A DNA stretch of 64,000 bases from Haladaptatus litoreus (lineage in GTDB: Archaea; Halobacteriota; Halobacteria; Halobacteriales; Haladaptataceae), in the NCBI RefSeq assembly GCF_900156425.1, contig NZ_FTNO01000001.1, positions 372,001-436,000 on the forward strand, read 5' to 3'. This document shows, one piece after another, positions 52,394-61,350 of the stretch. Every line of letters begins with the position of its first letter. Within the stretch, counting starts at the first letter, position 1. Position numbers and translations under genes: made by a program. Under the pieces are notes generated by a model. That model was not told the origin of the DNA. It did not search any database and saw only the letters and a list, made by a program, of their open reading frames with translations.

Positions 52394-53443
52394 TTATATG
52401 ACGTTCGTCGCAGTCACCGCTTCGATGGCTGCGGCTTCGTTCATCCCGTTGCCGAGAATCGTGTATCTGTCGCGGATTTCGTGGGCCATGGTGAGTGCTT
52501 CGACGACCGTTTCGCCGTCGATTCCGAGGTCGTCTGCAGTTGTCGGCGCGCCGATAGTCGCCAGCGCGTCTCTGATTCCCTGCCAATTTCCGCCGTGGAG
52601 GTATTCGGTGATGATGGAACCGACGCCGACCTGATGACCGTGGAGGGCCGCCCCCGGAACGATGCGGTCGAGTTGGTGCGAAAAGAGATGCTCCGCGCCA
52701 CTGGCCGGGCGCGACGACCCGGCGATACTCATCGCCACGCCGGAGGAAACCAGTGCTTTGGTGACGACCCACGCCGATTCCTCCAAGCCGGGTTTGATGG
52801 ACTCCGCGTTGTCCACTAGCATCTCCGCGGTCATCTCCGCCAGCGCGGCCGAGTAGCCCGAATATTCGACGTTCTGGAGGCGGTTAGCCAGCCGCCAATC
52901 CTTGACCGCCGTATAGTTGCTGATGATGTCCGCACACCCCGCCGTCGTGAGTTGCCACGGCGCGTCCGCGAGGATTTCCGTGTCCGCAACGACTGCCAGT
53001 GGTGGTTCCGCGGCCACGCTGTGTCGAGTGTCCTTCTCGGGAACCGACCCTCGCCCGCTGACGATGCCGTCGTGACTCGCCGCCGTTGGAATCGAGACGA
53101 AGCCACGCTTGATTTCGTCGCTCGCCATTTTGGCGATGTCGATGGCTTTGCCGCCGCCGACGCCAACGAGGTAGCCCGCATCGACTTCGCGCGCGATTTC
53201 GATGACGTGCTGGACGGAGGCGAAACTCGCCTCCTCGATGACCACCGTTTCGACGGCGATTCCTTCCTCCTCGAACTGCGCGACGACCCGTTTGCCCGCC
53301 ACGTCGTTCGGCGTCGGACTCGTGACGATTAGCGGTACCCCGTGGAGGTGGAGTTCAGAAATGGCGTCCACCGTCTCGGAGAGGACGCCGTGGCCTACCA
53401 CCACGTTCCGGGGCAGGCGAATCCACGTCGATTTATCGAACAT
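52394..53443 (-). CDS. egsA: sn-glycerol-1-phosphate dehydrogenase
   Basis: Predicted 349-residue NAD(P)-dependent enzyme that makes sn-glycerol-1-phosphate, the backbone of archaeal lipids. GVGGGKAIDIAK near residue 96 is the nucleotide-binding signature, and TAASHDGIVSGRGSVP and the zinc-binding His and Asp of AGCADIISN plus HLFSHQLD and HGHQVG are present. Full length. ATG 53443 (MFDKSTW) matches the family; the in-frame open stretch to 53794 runs through an intergenic repeat and is not counted. This and the geranylgeranyl reductase are the two lipid genes here. Confidence 0.93.
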   Translation of the reverse strand: MFDKSTWIRLPRNVVVGHGVLSETVDAISELHLHGVPLIVTSPTPNDVAGKRVVAQFEEEGIAVETVVIEEASFASVQHVIEIAREVDAGYLVGVGGGKAIDIAKMASDEIKRGFVSIPTAASHDGIVSGRGSVPEKDTRHSVAAEPPLAVVADTEILADAPWQLTTAGCADIISNYTAVKDWRLANRLQNVEYSGYSAALAEMTAEMLVDNAESIKPGLEESAWVVTKALVSSGVAMSIAGSSRPASGAEHLFSHQLDRIVPGAALHGHQVGVGSIITEYLHGGNWQGIRDALATIGAPTTADDLGIDGETVVEALTMAHEIRDRYTILGNGMNEAAAIEAVTATNVI

Positions 53444-53509
53444 ACAACCCATTCGTGATGGGACTGTGAAACAGTTTACTCTCTCGTGGAACGTAGACGC
53501 GGATGCAGG

Positions 53510-53850
53510 AACGGACGTTTTTGGACGCATCTCAATCGCAACGGCGAAAGTCGGACTGCACACTCTCAAATCTTCGATGGATGTCGTCAGCAAATCACGA
53601 CTCCAATCAAACCGCAACCGCCCCGCGCTCGCGGCTCCGCCGCTCGAAATCGAGGTCACGGTGTGACCTCGTCCGCCACACCCTCCCCAACCGACTCCTT
53701 CACTTCGTTCAGTCGTCCCTCGCGCAAACTCGGGCAGACCCTCGGCGGTTGCTCGCGGTTGCACCGCTCGCAGTCGCGGTTTCTGCGAAACCACGTTCTC
53801 CTCGGGTCTGCCGACGCACGCGCCACTGTGGTTTGTGACAATTCACGAAC
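53510..53850 (-). repeat. dispersed intergenic repeat, copy B
   Basis: Read on the minus strand it follows the same block order as copy A at 45228-45465, with extra sequence between the blocks GCAGACCCGAGG and GCCGAGGGTCTG, and between GGAGGGTGTGG and GCGGTTTGATTGG. It is thus a longer or expanded relative. It lies just upstream of egsA and keeps that frame open for 117 codons by chance. Confidence 0.65.
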
Positions 53851-53865
53851 TACGATTTTGTCAGA

Positions 53866-54000
53866 TGGCGCGCGAAGGCGAACCGACAGGTTCGCCCGCG
53901 CGAGGGACGCTTGCGCGAACGAAGTGAGTGCAAGCGTCGGTTGGGGAGGCGTGTGGGCGGATGCGGTTTCATTGGAATCGGCAGTTGCTAACGGCAAATC
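53866..54000 (+). repeat. dispersed intergenic repeat, partial copy C
   Basis: Contains GCGCGAGGGACG, CGGTTGGGGAGG and GCGGTTTCATTGGAATCG followed by GTTGCTAACGG, as in copy A, and lies head-to-head with copy B. Two hairpins are included: GCGAACC-gaca-GGTTCGC, and GACGCTTGC paired with GCAAGCGTC. Confidence 0.6.
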
Positions 54001-54084
54001 TATCCCAACTCGATTAGGACAAAGAATGAAAAATAACCAAAAAATCTGTTTTGAGCCAATCAAACCAAAATCACGTCTCGTCGC

Positions 54085-55074
54085 TTATATCGTATCCAGA
54101 ACGCCCAGAACCTTCTCCTCGTTCTCACGACCGGGGTCGTACTCACTGCCATCCCGTTCACTCTCCAGATGTTCCGCAACCGTCCGTTCCATGGCCTCTT
54201 CCACGGGCGTCGATTCCCAGCCGAGGCGTGCGAGTTTGTTCGTATCGAGGATGTGCGGGTACTCCCGGTAGAGGATGTAGTCGTCCACCGAGAGGCCGCC
54301 GGTCGAGAGTTCGCGGTCGCTGGCGTGGACGAGTTCCACGTCGGTTTCGAAGGCGTCCGCGATACACCCCAGCATCTCGTCCATCGTGACGAGTTGCTCG
54401 TCGCCGACGTTGTACGACTCGCCCGGTTCGCCCTCCTCGGCCACGATTCGCAGGGCGCTGGCCACGTCCTCCACGTAGGCGCGGTGCCAGAGATTCTGGC
54501 CGTCGCCCGGCACGAGCAGTCGGTCGTAGTGGTTCACCCGGTCGAGCCAAAAATCGAGGCGCTCGGTGTAGTCGTGCGGGCCGTAGACGATGCAAGGCCG
54601 GAGACTCATCGCGTTCACGCCGCGTTCGGCGGCCTCGAAGATGGCGCGGTCGCCCTCCGCTTTCCGCGGGCCGTAGGAGTCATGGGAGTCGTCGGTGGCC
54701 TGCTCGGGCGTGCAGTCACACAGTTCGGTTTCATTTTCGCGCTTGGGGATGACTTCCTCGCCGTAGGCGCTTCCACTGGAGATGTAGACGTAGCCATCGA
54801 CATCCGCGAAGATCTCCGTCGCCGCGCGAACCTCACGGGGTTTGTAGGCTACGCAGTCGATGACGATGTCCGGGGAAACTTCCGCCTTGGCCGCATCGAG
54901 CGCGGAATCGTTCGTTCGGTCGCCTTCGAAGTGGGTGACGCCCTCGGTGTCCGAGAAGGGGTTGTCGTGGTTGCCACGGTTGAAAATCGTCACGTCGTAG
55001 TCGTTGTCGAGCAAATCGTTCACGAGGTGGCGCCCGATGAATCGGGTGCCGCCGATGACGAGTGCGCTATCCAT
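54085..55074 (-). CDS. NAD-dependent epimerase/dehydratase (extended SDR)
   Basis: Predicted 329-residue extended short-chain dehydrogenase. GGTRFIGRHLV near residue 8 is the NAD-binding motif. The usual YxxxK is seen as YGPRKAEGD near 134, and a serine lies upstream in YISSGSAYG. Sequence style (GDRTNDSALDAAK, then VYGPHDYTERLDFWLDRV) matches nucleoside-diphosphate-sugar epimerases. The sugar is unknown. No other glycan gene is adjacent. Confidence 0.85.
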   Translation of the reverse strand: MDSALVIGGTRFIGRHLVNDLLDNDYDVTIFNRGNHDNPFSDTEGVTHFEGDRTNDSALDAAKAEVSPDIVIDCVAYKPREVRAATEIFADVDGYVYISSGSAYGEEVIPKRENETELCDCTPEQATDDSHDSYGPRKAEGDRAIFEAAERGVNAMSLRPCIVYGPHDYTERLDFWLDRVNHYDRLLVPGDGQNLWHRAYVEDVASALRIVAEEGEPGESYNVGDEQLVTMDEMLGCIADAFETDVELVHASDRELSTGGLSVDDYILYREYPHILDTNKLARLGWESTPVEEAMERTVAEHLESERDGSEYDPGRENEEKVLGVLDTI

Positions 55075-55207
55075 GCCGGGGAGGTTTCGAGTGGTGGCGC
55101 AAAACGCTACCGAAGGCGGTGAACTGTGGTTATCATCACGGATTCACCGACGAAGAAATTGCGCTGGCCGGTAGAATGTTTATCTCTCATGCCACAGTAG
55201 TCCAAGT

Positions 55208-55942
55208 ATGCAGGTACGCGAAGCCAGAACGGAGGACATCGCCGGAATGCAAGACGTTGCCGAGCGATCGCTTTCAGCCTCCTACTCGCATTTTGTGGAC
55301 GAAGAGGCAATCGAACACGCGGTTTCGGAGTGGTACTCCGACGAAACTCTCGAAACCGAGTTTCAGAGTCGCGGCATGCTGTTCCTCGTCGCGCTCGAAG
55401 GCGGCGACGTAGTCGGGTTCTCTCAGAGCGATATGCTCCCCGACGTGCCCGAGGGGAACATCCTCTGGTTGCACGTCCACCCAGACTACCGTGGAGAGGG
55501 CGTCGGAACGGCACTCTTCGGCAGAACGCAGGAGGAACTTAGGGAGAAAGGCGTCGAGTCCCAGATAGGGTTAGTGCTCGCCGACAACGAGGAAGGAAAT
55601 CAGTTCTACGAAGACCACGGCTTTACGAAGGTTAGCGAACGCACCGCAGAAATCGGCGACCAGACGTACACCGAGAACGTGTACGCTGAAACCGAGCAAG
55701 TGGTACTGGAGCCTAGAGAGTACGAGGGGGAAACGCTATACATCAATCGCGCCGAGAGCAGTCGCGGGTCGAAAGCGCCGTTCTTCGCCGTTTTCACCGA
55801 CGAAGACGCCGAAAACCGCTACGGCTACTTCTGTTCGAACTGCGAATCGTTCGACAACTCGATGGACAGCATGGAACGGATCCAGTGCAACGGCTGCGAC
55901 AACAAGCGGAAGGCGGCGCGGTGGGACGCGGCGTATCTCTAA
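55208..55942 (+). CDS. GNAT acetyltransferase fused to DUF5816 zinc-binding domain
   Basis: Predicted 244-residue protein. Residues 1 to about 155 are a GNAT domain; the acetyl-CoA loop is HPDYRGEGVGTALFGRTQ near residue 92. Residues about 165-244 match the haloarchaeal DUF5816 domain, with SRGSKAPFFAVF, then CSNCESFDNSMDSM and CNGCDNKRKAARWDAAYL, giving a CxxC...CxxC zinc site. DUF5816 usually exists as a separate small protein, so this is a fusion. It may guide the acetyltransferase to an RNA or protein partner (inference). Confidence 0.83.
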   Translation: MQVREARTEDIAGMQDVAERSLSASYSHFVDEEAIEHAVSEWYSDETLETEFQSRGMLFLVALEGGDVVGFSQSDMLPDVPEGNILWLHVHPDYRGEGVGTALFGRTQEELREKGVESQIGLVLADNEEGNQFYEDHGFTKVSERTAEIGDQTYTENVYAETEQVVLEPREYEGETLYINRAESSRGSKAPFFAVFTDEDAENRYGYFCSNCESFDNSMDSMERIQCNGCDNKRKAARWDAAYL

Positions 55943-56038
55943 GCGCGGTTTCGTAGGAATCGCTCGATTCCGTCTCAACTTGGTTCAATCCCGACCGAAT
56001 TGACGAGATTCGAGTCAATCCAGTAGTCATAGCAGTCG

Positions 56039-56452
56039 TCACCCCATGATTTCGACAGCCCCCCGCATGGATTGAGGATGGTAGAAACAGTAGTACTCGG
56101 TCATCCGTTCGTCGCCCGAAACGTCGTTCGAACGGCGGCCCCGGTTCGTTCGGCCTCCCGCGTTTCGACGAGGTCCTCACCGGCCTCGTCCGCGATAATG
56201 AGTTCGTGCTCTCGCCCGTCACGATTAATCCACACTAGTTCGTAGCGGTCGCCTGCTCGCATCTCAATAGTGGGATTTCTTTCACCGCGAATATCGGGGG
56301 GGTGAACGACCAAGCCAACCCTCTGTCTCACCACCGAGGACGATGAGATTTCGTCCGTCGTCACCCTGTTGCGCGCCAGCGGCGGCAGTCGTTCCGGTAA
56401 GACCAAAGAGTCCGATAGCACTCACAAAATCGCGTCGCGTTGGTCTGGTCAT
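56039..56452 (-). pseudogene. halocyanin-like cupredoxin gene with two compensating frameshifts
   Basis: Start at 56452: Tat signal MTRPTRRDFVSAIGLFGLTG, then RNLIVLGGETEGWLGRSPP. A run of seven identical bases at 56296-56302 shifts the frame; the next frame continues DIRGERNPTIEMRAGDRYEL and DGREHELIIADEAGEDL. A second shift near 56104-56112 returns to the first frame for the copper motif MTEYYCFYHPQSMRG and the stop at 56039. The span is 414 bases, exactly 138 codons, so the shifts cancel. Apart from them the gene is intact, with ligands His, Cys, His and Met. Either a recent pseudogene or sequencing error in the homopolymer. Confidence 0.75.
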
Positions 56453-56597
56453 ACTCGAACGAAGTAGACCGACGATGACTAAAACGACCACCTTCGTTCA
56501 CCGATAGAACAGTCGTCTCAGCCGAGGGTAATGCCAGTTACTGCTCCGTGAAGACGGTCATCTTGGAAACAAATCGCCCCCGATACAAAATCGGTGA

Positions 56598-59500
56598 TTA
56601 GTCGTCCGAAACGACTTCCACCCGCGACGACCCTCCGGGCGTCGGAACCGCACTGGGCGGTGTCGTTCGAACGTCTTCCTGCCCGGCCTCGATGGCCTGC
56701 TGGTAGGCGTCGGGCATGACCTTCACGAAGTTCTCTTTCGCAGACTCCCATTCTTCGAGCAATTCCCGCGCCGCCTCGCTGTCGGTCGCCGTGGCGTGAT
56801 TTTCGACCAAGCGACGAAGCACTGCCTCGTCGCAGGCTTCCAGTTCGGTCGAAAGCGACACCGTGCCGCCGTTGACCCGGTTCGAAAGGTTGCTTCCCTC
56901 GTGCACGTAGGCCACGCCGCCCGTCATCCCGGCGGCGAAGTTCTCGCCGACATCGCCCAGCACCGCCACGACGCCGCCGGTCATGTACTCACAGCCATGG
57001 TCGCCGACGCCTTCGACGACGGCTTTCGCGCCGCTGTTGCGGACGCCGAATCGCTCGCCAGCGACGCCGTTGACGTAGGCTTCGCCCTCCGTCGCACCGT
57101 AGAGGGCGACGTTTCCGACGACGACGTTTTCGGCGTCGTATCCGGCATCGTCAGGGGTTTGCACGGCGATTCGACCGCCGGAAAGTCCCTTGCCCAGGTA
57201 GTCGTTCGCGGCCCCGGTCAGGAACAAATCGACGCCGGATTGAGCGAACGCGCCGAAACTCTGCCCAGCGGTTCCTTCGAATCTGCATGTAATCGTTCCG
57301 TCTGGCAGACCGGATTCGCCGTGAATCGCCGACACTCGGCCGGAGAGCATCGCGCCGACCGCCCGGTCTTGATTCGAAATCGTACCTTCGATTTCGACCG
57401 AATCGTCGCCCTCGATTGCGGGTTGGGCGGCGGTCAACAGGATGTGGTCTATGTGGTCGTCCAGTTCGTGGTCTTGCTCTCGGGTCTTCGTTCGGTTGTC
57501 GTCGTCCTCGCCGCCATCGACCGGTTCGGCAAGCACGGAAGCAAGGTCGAGACGGCGGGCTTTCGGATGGGTCGTTTCGCGTTGCTGGAGCAGTTCGACG
57601 CGCCCGACCATCTCCCCGACTGTTCTCACGCCGAGTTCGGCCATGATTTCGCGCAGTTCCGCGGCGATGAACGTCATGTAGTTGATTACGTGGTCGGGTT
57701 CGCCAGGGAAGCGCGCGCGGAGGTCTTCGTCCTGCGTGGCGATGCCGACCGGGCAGGTGTTCTTGTGACACTGCCGGGCCATCACACAGCCACTGGTGAC
57801 GAGACTGGCGGTTCCGAAGGAGAACTCCTCTGCACCCAGCAGGGCCGCGACGGCAACGTCGCGGCCCGTTTTCATCCCGCCATCGACGGTGACTTTGATG
57901 CGGGAGCGAAGGCCCGTCTGGCGAAGCATCTGGTTCGCCTCGGCCAGTCCGAGTTCCCACGGCAGTCCGGCGTTTTTGATTGACGTTCGCGGACTCGCGC
58001 CGGTTCCACCGGAGTGCCCGGAAATGTGAACCACGTCGGCATTCGCTTTGGCGACCCCTGCGGCAATCGTTCCGATTCCGGCTTCAGACACCAATTTCAC
58101 GTTGATGTCCGACCCGCCGCTGGCCGTCTTCAGGTCGTAGATTAGCTGTTTCAAATCCTCGATGCTGTAGATGTCGTGCTGTGGTGGGGGCGAGATGAGG
58201 CCGACGCCGGGCGTGGCGTGGCGAACGTGCGCTATCGCTTCGTTCACCTTGCCGCCGGGGAGGTGGCCGCCCTCGCCGGGTTTCGACCCCTGTGCCATCT
58301 TTATTTGCAGTTCGTCGGCGGACTGGAGGTACCTGCTCGTCACGCCGAACCGACCGCTTGCGACCTGCTTGATTGAACATTCGCGTTCCGTGTCGAACCG
58401 CTCCGGCGGTTCGCCGCCTTCGCCTGTGTTCGACTTCCCGCCGATTCGGTTCATCGCAATCGCGTTGTTTTCGTGCGCTTCGGGGGACAGCGACCCGAGA
58501 CTCATCGCGGCGGTCGAAAATCGCTCCACGATTTTCGAGACGGGTTCGACTTCCTCGATTGGAATCGACTCACGTTCATCTGTGTCGAAATCGAGCAAGC
58601 CGCGAAGCGTCTGGAGTCGTTCGCTCTGGTCGTTGATTTCGGTGGCGAATGTTTCGTACTCCGCTTCGTCCCCCTGCCTGACGGCGCGCTGAAGCGCGCC
58701 GACGCTCTTGGGATTCCACTGGTGGTGAATCCCGTTCGAGCGATGTTCGTACTCGCCTTGTCGGGTGAGTTTCGCGTCGTCGTCTCCTTCGAACGCCGTC
58801 TCGTGGCGTTCGAGCATGTCGGCCTCGATTTCCTCGATGCCGATTCCCTCGGTACGGTTTTCGGTTCCCGTGAAGTATTCGTCCACGACATCGCCGTTCA
58901 GGCCGACGGCTTCGAAAATCTGGGCACCGCGGTAGCTCTCGACAGTGGAGATTCCCATCTTCGCCATCGTCTTCAGCAGGCCGGTTTCCAGCGCGGAGAC
59001 GTAAGCATCGATGGCTTCGGATTCGTCCGCACCTTCCGGCCCTGCCACCAACTCCGCGATAGTCTCGTAGGCGAGGTACGGGTTGACCGCGCCCGCGCCG
59101 TAGCCCACGAGCGTCGCGAGATGGTGAACCGTTCGTGGGTCGCCGGATTCGACCACGAGGCCGGTTCGGGTTCGCAGTCCCTCGCGGACGAGATGGTGGT
59201 GAACCCCGCCAGTCGCCAGCAGCGACGGAATCGGAACCCGGTTTTCGCCGGTTTCGCGGTCCGAGAGGACGACGATTTCCGCACCCGACTCGACCGCGCC
59301 TTCTGCTTCTGTACGCACGCGCTCGATGGCCGATTGGAGGTCGCCTTCGGAGTCGAACGTGATGTCAACTACTTCCGTTTCGAGGTCGGTTTCCGTCACC
59401 GCCGACAGTTCCGAATCGGTCAACACGGGCGAATCGAGAACGAGTTGCCGGGCGTGGCCCGGCGACTCCCCGAGGAGGTTTCGCTGGCGACCGAGTCGGG

Positions 59501-61121
59501 TTTCCAGACTCGTCACCAGTTCCTCGCGGATGTAATCTATCGGCGGATTCGTCACCTGCGCGAACAACTGCTTGAAGTACGAGAACAGCGGCCGGTCGAA
59601 ATCGGACAGCACCGAAAGCGGCGTGTCGTCGCCCATCGACCCGACCGGGTCTTTCCCCTGTCGCGCCATCGGTTCGATGAGTTCGGTCAGTTCGTCGTCG
59701 GTGTATCCCCAGACCGCCTGTTGTGCGCGAAGCGGTGCGGTGGTGTCCTCCCCTAAATCGGCGGAAGCCGACTCCGTAGAGTCGGCTTCCGCGAAACCGG
59801 CGTCTGCCAGTCGGATTTGCTCTTTTTCGACCCACTCGCCGTACTTTTCGTCGGTCAGATCTTCGAAGACCTCCTCGTCGGAGACGACGCCGCCAGCCTC
59901 CGGGTCGGCGAGGAACAACTGTCCGGGTTGGAGTCTGCCGCGTTCGACGATTTTCGATTCTGGCGTGTCCAGCGCGCCCGCTTCGCTGGCCATGATGAGG
60001 CGGCCGTCTTCAGTCACGTCGTAGCGACACGGTCGCAGTCCGTTTCGGTCGAGCACCGCGCCGACGCGCTCCCCGTCGGTCGCGGCGACGAGCGCGGGGC
60101 CATCCCACGGTTCGACCAGCGAAGCATGGAAGTCGTACCACGCCTGTCGGTCACCCTCGGTTCTCGACCGCCATGCCTCGGGAACGAGCATTCTGAGGGC
60201 GTGTGGCAGGCTTCGGCCATCCTGCAGGAGTAGTTCGAGGACGTTGTCGAGGCTGGCCGTATCGCTCTGGTCGGCCCGAGTAACGGGCGTGATTTGTGAG
60301 ATATCCCCCCCGAATCGCTCGCTTACGAGGTCGGTTTCGCGGGCGGCCATCCAGTTGACGTTGCCTTGGATGGTGTTGATTTCACCGTTGTGGATGGTTC
60401 TTCGGTACGGATGCGCGAGGTGCCACGCACCGAGCGTGTTGGTCGAGAATCGCGCGTGAACCATCGCGACGGACGATTTGAATCGGTCGTCGGAGAGGTC
60501 GGGGTAGTAGGCAGAAAGTTGTTCGCCTGTCAGCAGCCCCTTGTAGACGAGCGTTTTGCGGTCGAGCGAGCAGACGTAGAATCGTTCGCCGTCGTCGGTT
60601 TTCGGACTCCCGATTTCCCGTTCGAGAACGCGCCGAGCAACGTAGAGGGTACGGTCGAACGCCGCCTGCGATTCGTCGGTAGCCGGTTCCACGAAACACT
60701 GCACCACGGCGGGTTCCGAATCGAGCGCGGTTTTGCCGAGGTCGCCGTTGTCGGTGGGAACCGCACGCCAGTGGAACACGGACAGCCCTTCCGATTCGAG
60801 GACGGTTTCGACCTGTTCTTCGAGCGCGTGGCGCGCGTCGTCGTTTTGCGGCAGGAACAACTGGCCGACTGCGTAGGATTCGGGGAGTTCGCGGTCGAGT
60901 TCCGACGCGAAAAAATCGTCCGGTCGCTGGACGAGGATTCCGGCCCCGTCCCCGGTGTTCGGTTCCGCACCCGTCGTCCCGCGGTGTTCGAGGTTTGCGA
61001 GGAGCGAAAGCCCGTCGGAGACGGTTTCGTGGTCGGCACTGGCGTCGGCGTCGAGGTTCTGAACAACCCCGACACCACAGTTCGACCGTTGGTCGGTTGG
61101 GTCGGCGAGGTGCGTCGTCAT
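56598..61121 (-). CDS. gltB: glutamate synthase, large subunit type
   Basis: Predicted 1507-residue enzyme making two glutamates from glutamine and 2-oxoglutarate. The N-terminal amidotransferase has the expected nucleophile Cys15 (NCGVGVV) after a 14-residue propeptide-like segment. The FMN domain and the cluster cysteines (CVMARQCHKNTCPVG) follow near residue 1135, and a GXGXG beta-helix domain ends the protein. No small subunit (gltD) lies nearby, so electrons may come from ferredoxin. A perfect 14-base-arm inverted repeat at 59761-59792 lies in an acidic Ala/Ser linker. ATG 61121 was chosen over one four codons upstream. Confidence 0.93.
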   Translation of the reverse strand: MTTHLADPTDQRSNCGVGVVQNLDADASADHETVSDGLSLLANLEHRGTTGAEPNTGDGAGILVQRPDDFFASELDRELPESYAVGQLFLPQNDDARHALEEQVETVLESEGLSVFHWRAVPTDNGDLGKTALDSEPAVVQCFVEPATDESQAAFDRTLYVARRVLEREIGSPKTDDGERFYVCSLDRKTLVYKGLLTGEQLSAYYPDLSDDRFKSSVAMVHARFSTNTLGAWHLAHPYRRTIHNGEINTIQGNVNWMAARETDLVSERFGGDISQITPVTRADQSDTASLDNVLELLLQDGRSLPHALRMLVPEAWRSRTEGDRQAWYDFHASLVEPWDGPALVAATDGERVGAVLDRNGLRPCRYDVTEDGRLIMASEAGALDTPESKIVERGRLQPGQLFLADPEAGGVVSDEEVFEDLTDEKYGEWVEKEQIRLADAGFAEADSTESASADLGEDTTAPLRAQQAVWGYTDDELTELIEPMARQGKDPVGSMGDDTPLSVLSDFDRPLFSYFKQLFAQVTNPPIDYIREELVTSLETRLGRQRNLLGESPGHARQLVLDSPVLTDSELSAVTETDLETEVVDITFDSEGDLQSAIERVRTEAEGAVESGAEIVVLSDRETGENRVPIPSLLATGGVHHHLVREGLRTRTGLVVESGDPRTVHHLATLVGYGAGAVNPYLAYETIAELVAGPEGADESEAIDAYVSALETGLLKTMAKMGISTVESYRGAQIFEAVGLNGDVVDEYFTGTENRTEGIGIEEIEADMLERHETAFEGDDDAKLTRQGEYEHRSNGIHHQWNPKSVGALQRAVRQGDEAEYETFATEINDQSERLQTLRGLLDFDTDERESIPIEEVEPVSKIVERFSTAAMSLGSLSPEAHENNAIAMNRIGGKSNTGEGGEPPERFDTERECSIKQVASGRFGVTSRYLQSADELQIKMAQGSKPGEGGHLPGGKVNEAIAHVRHATPGVGLISPPPQHDIYSIEDLKQLIYDLKTASGGSDINVKLVSEAGIGTIAAGVAKANADVVHISGHSGGTGASPRTSIKNAGLPWELGLAEANQMLRQTGLRSRIKVTVDGGMKTGRDVAVAALLGAEEFSFGTASLVTSGCVMARQCHKNTCPVGIATQDEDLRARFPGEPDHVINYMTFIAAELREIMAELGVRTVGEMVGRVELLQQRETTHPKARRLDLASVLAEPVDGGEDDDNRTKTREQDHELDDHIDHILLTAAQPAIEGDDSVEIEGTISNQDRAVGAMLSGRVSAIHGESGLPDGTITCRFEGTAGQSFGAFAQSGVDLFLTGAANDYLGKGLSGGRIAVQTPDDAGYDAENVVVGNVALYGATEGEAYVNGVAGERFGVRNSGAKAVVEGVGDHGCEYMTGGVVAVLGDVGENFAAGMTGGVAYVHEGSNLSNRVNGGTVSLSTELEACDEAVLRRLVENHATATDSEAARELLEEWESAKENFVKVMPDAYQQAIEAGQEDVRTTPPSAVPTPGGSSRVEVVSDD

Positions 61122-61350
61122 ATGCGACCGCATGGCAAAGACGCATAAGAGGGTTCCCCTGAAAGACTAAGGGTACATCATTGTCAATATATGGGCCTTA
61201 TATTGTGGTCGAATAACGCATTCCTACGAGTATAATTCGATATTACTGACTCAAATAGAGTGCTATCCAACGTATATTCTCGAATCAACGAAAAATGCGA
61301 ACGAACGGCCACTCTATATCGTTCGTTCCACGCACTGATAGCTGTCTTCG

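Larger units (their letters stand above)
53444..54084. other. gene-free spacer holding two head-to-head repeat copies
   Basis: 641 bases without a credible gene, between egsA and the epimerase gene (both minus strand). Filled by copy B (53510-53850, minus) and partial copy C (53866-54000, plus) of the dispersed repeat. Confidence 0.55.

Noticed and set aside
53444..53794. N-terminal extension of glycerol-1-phosphate dehydrogenase by 117 residues
   Set aside because: The open stretch passes through an intergenic repeat, and the family begins at the ATG at 53443.
58682..58701. Nine-base inverted repeat in gltB
   Set aside because: Too short to separate from chance compared with the 13-15 base examples.
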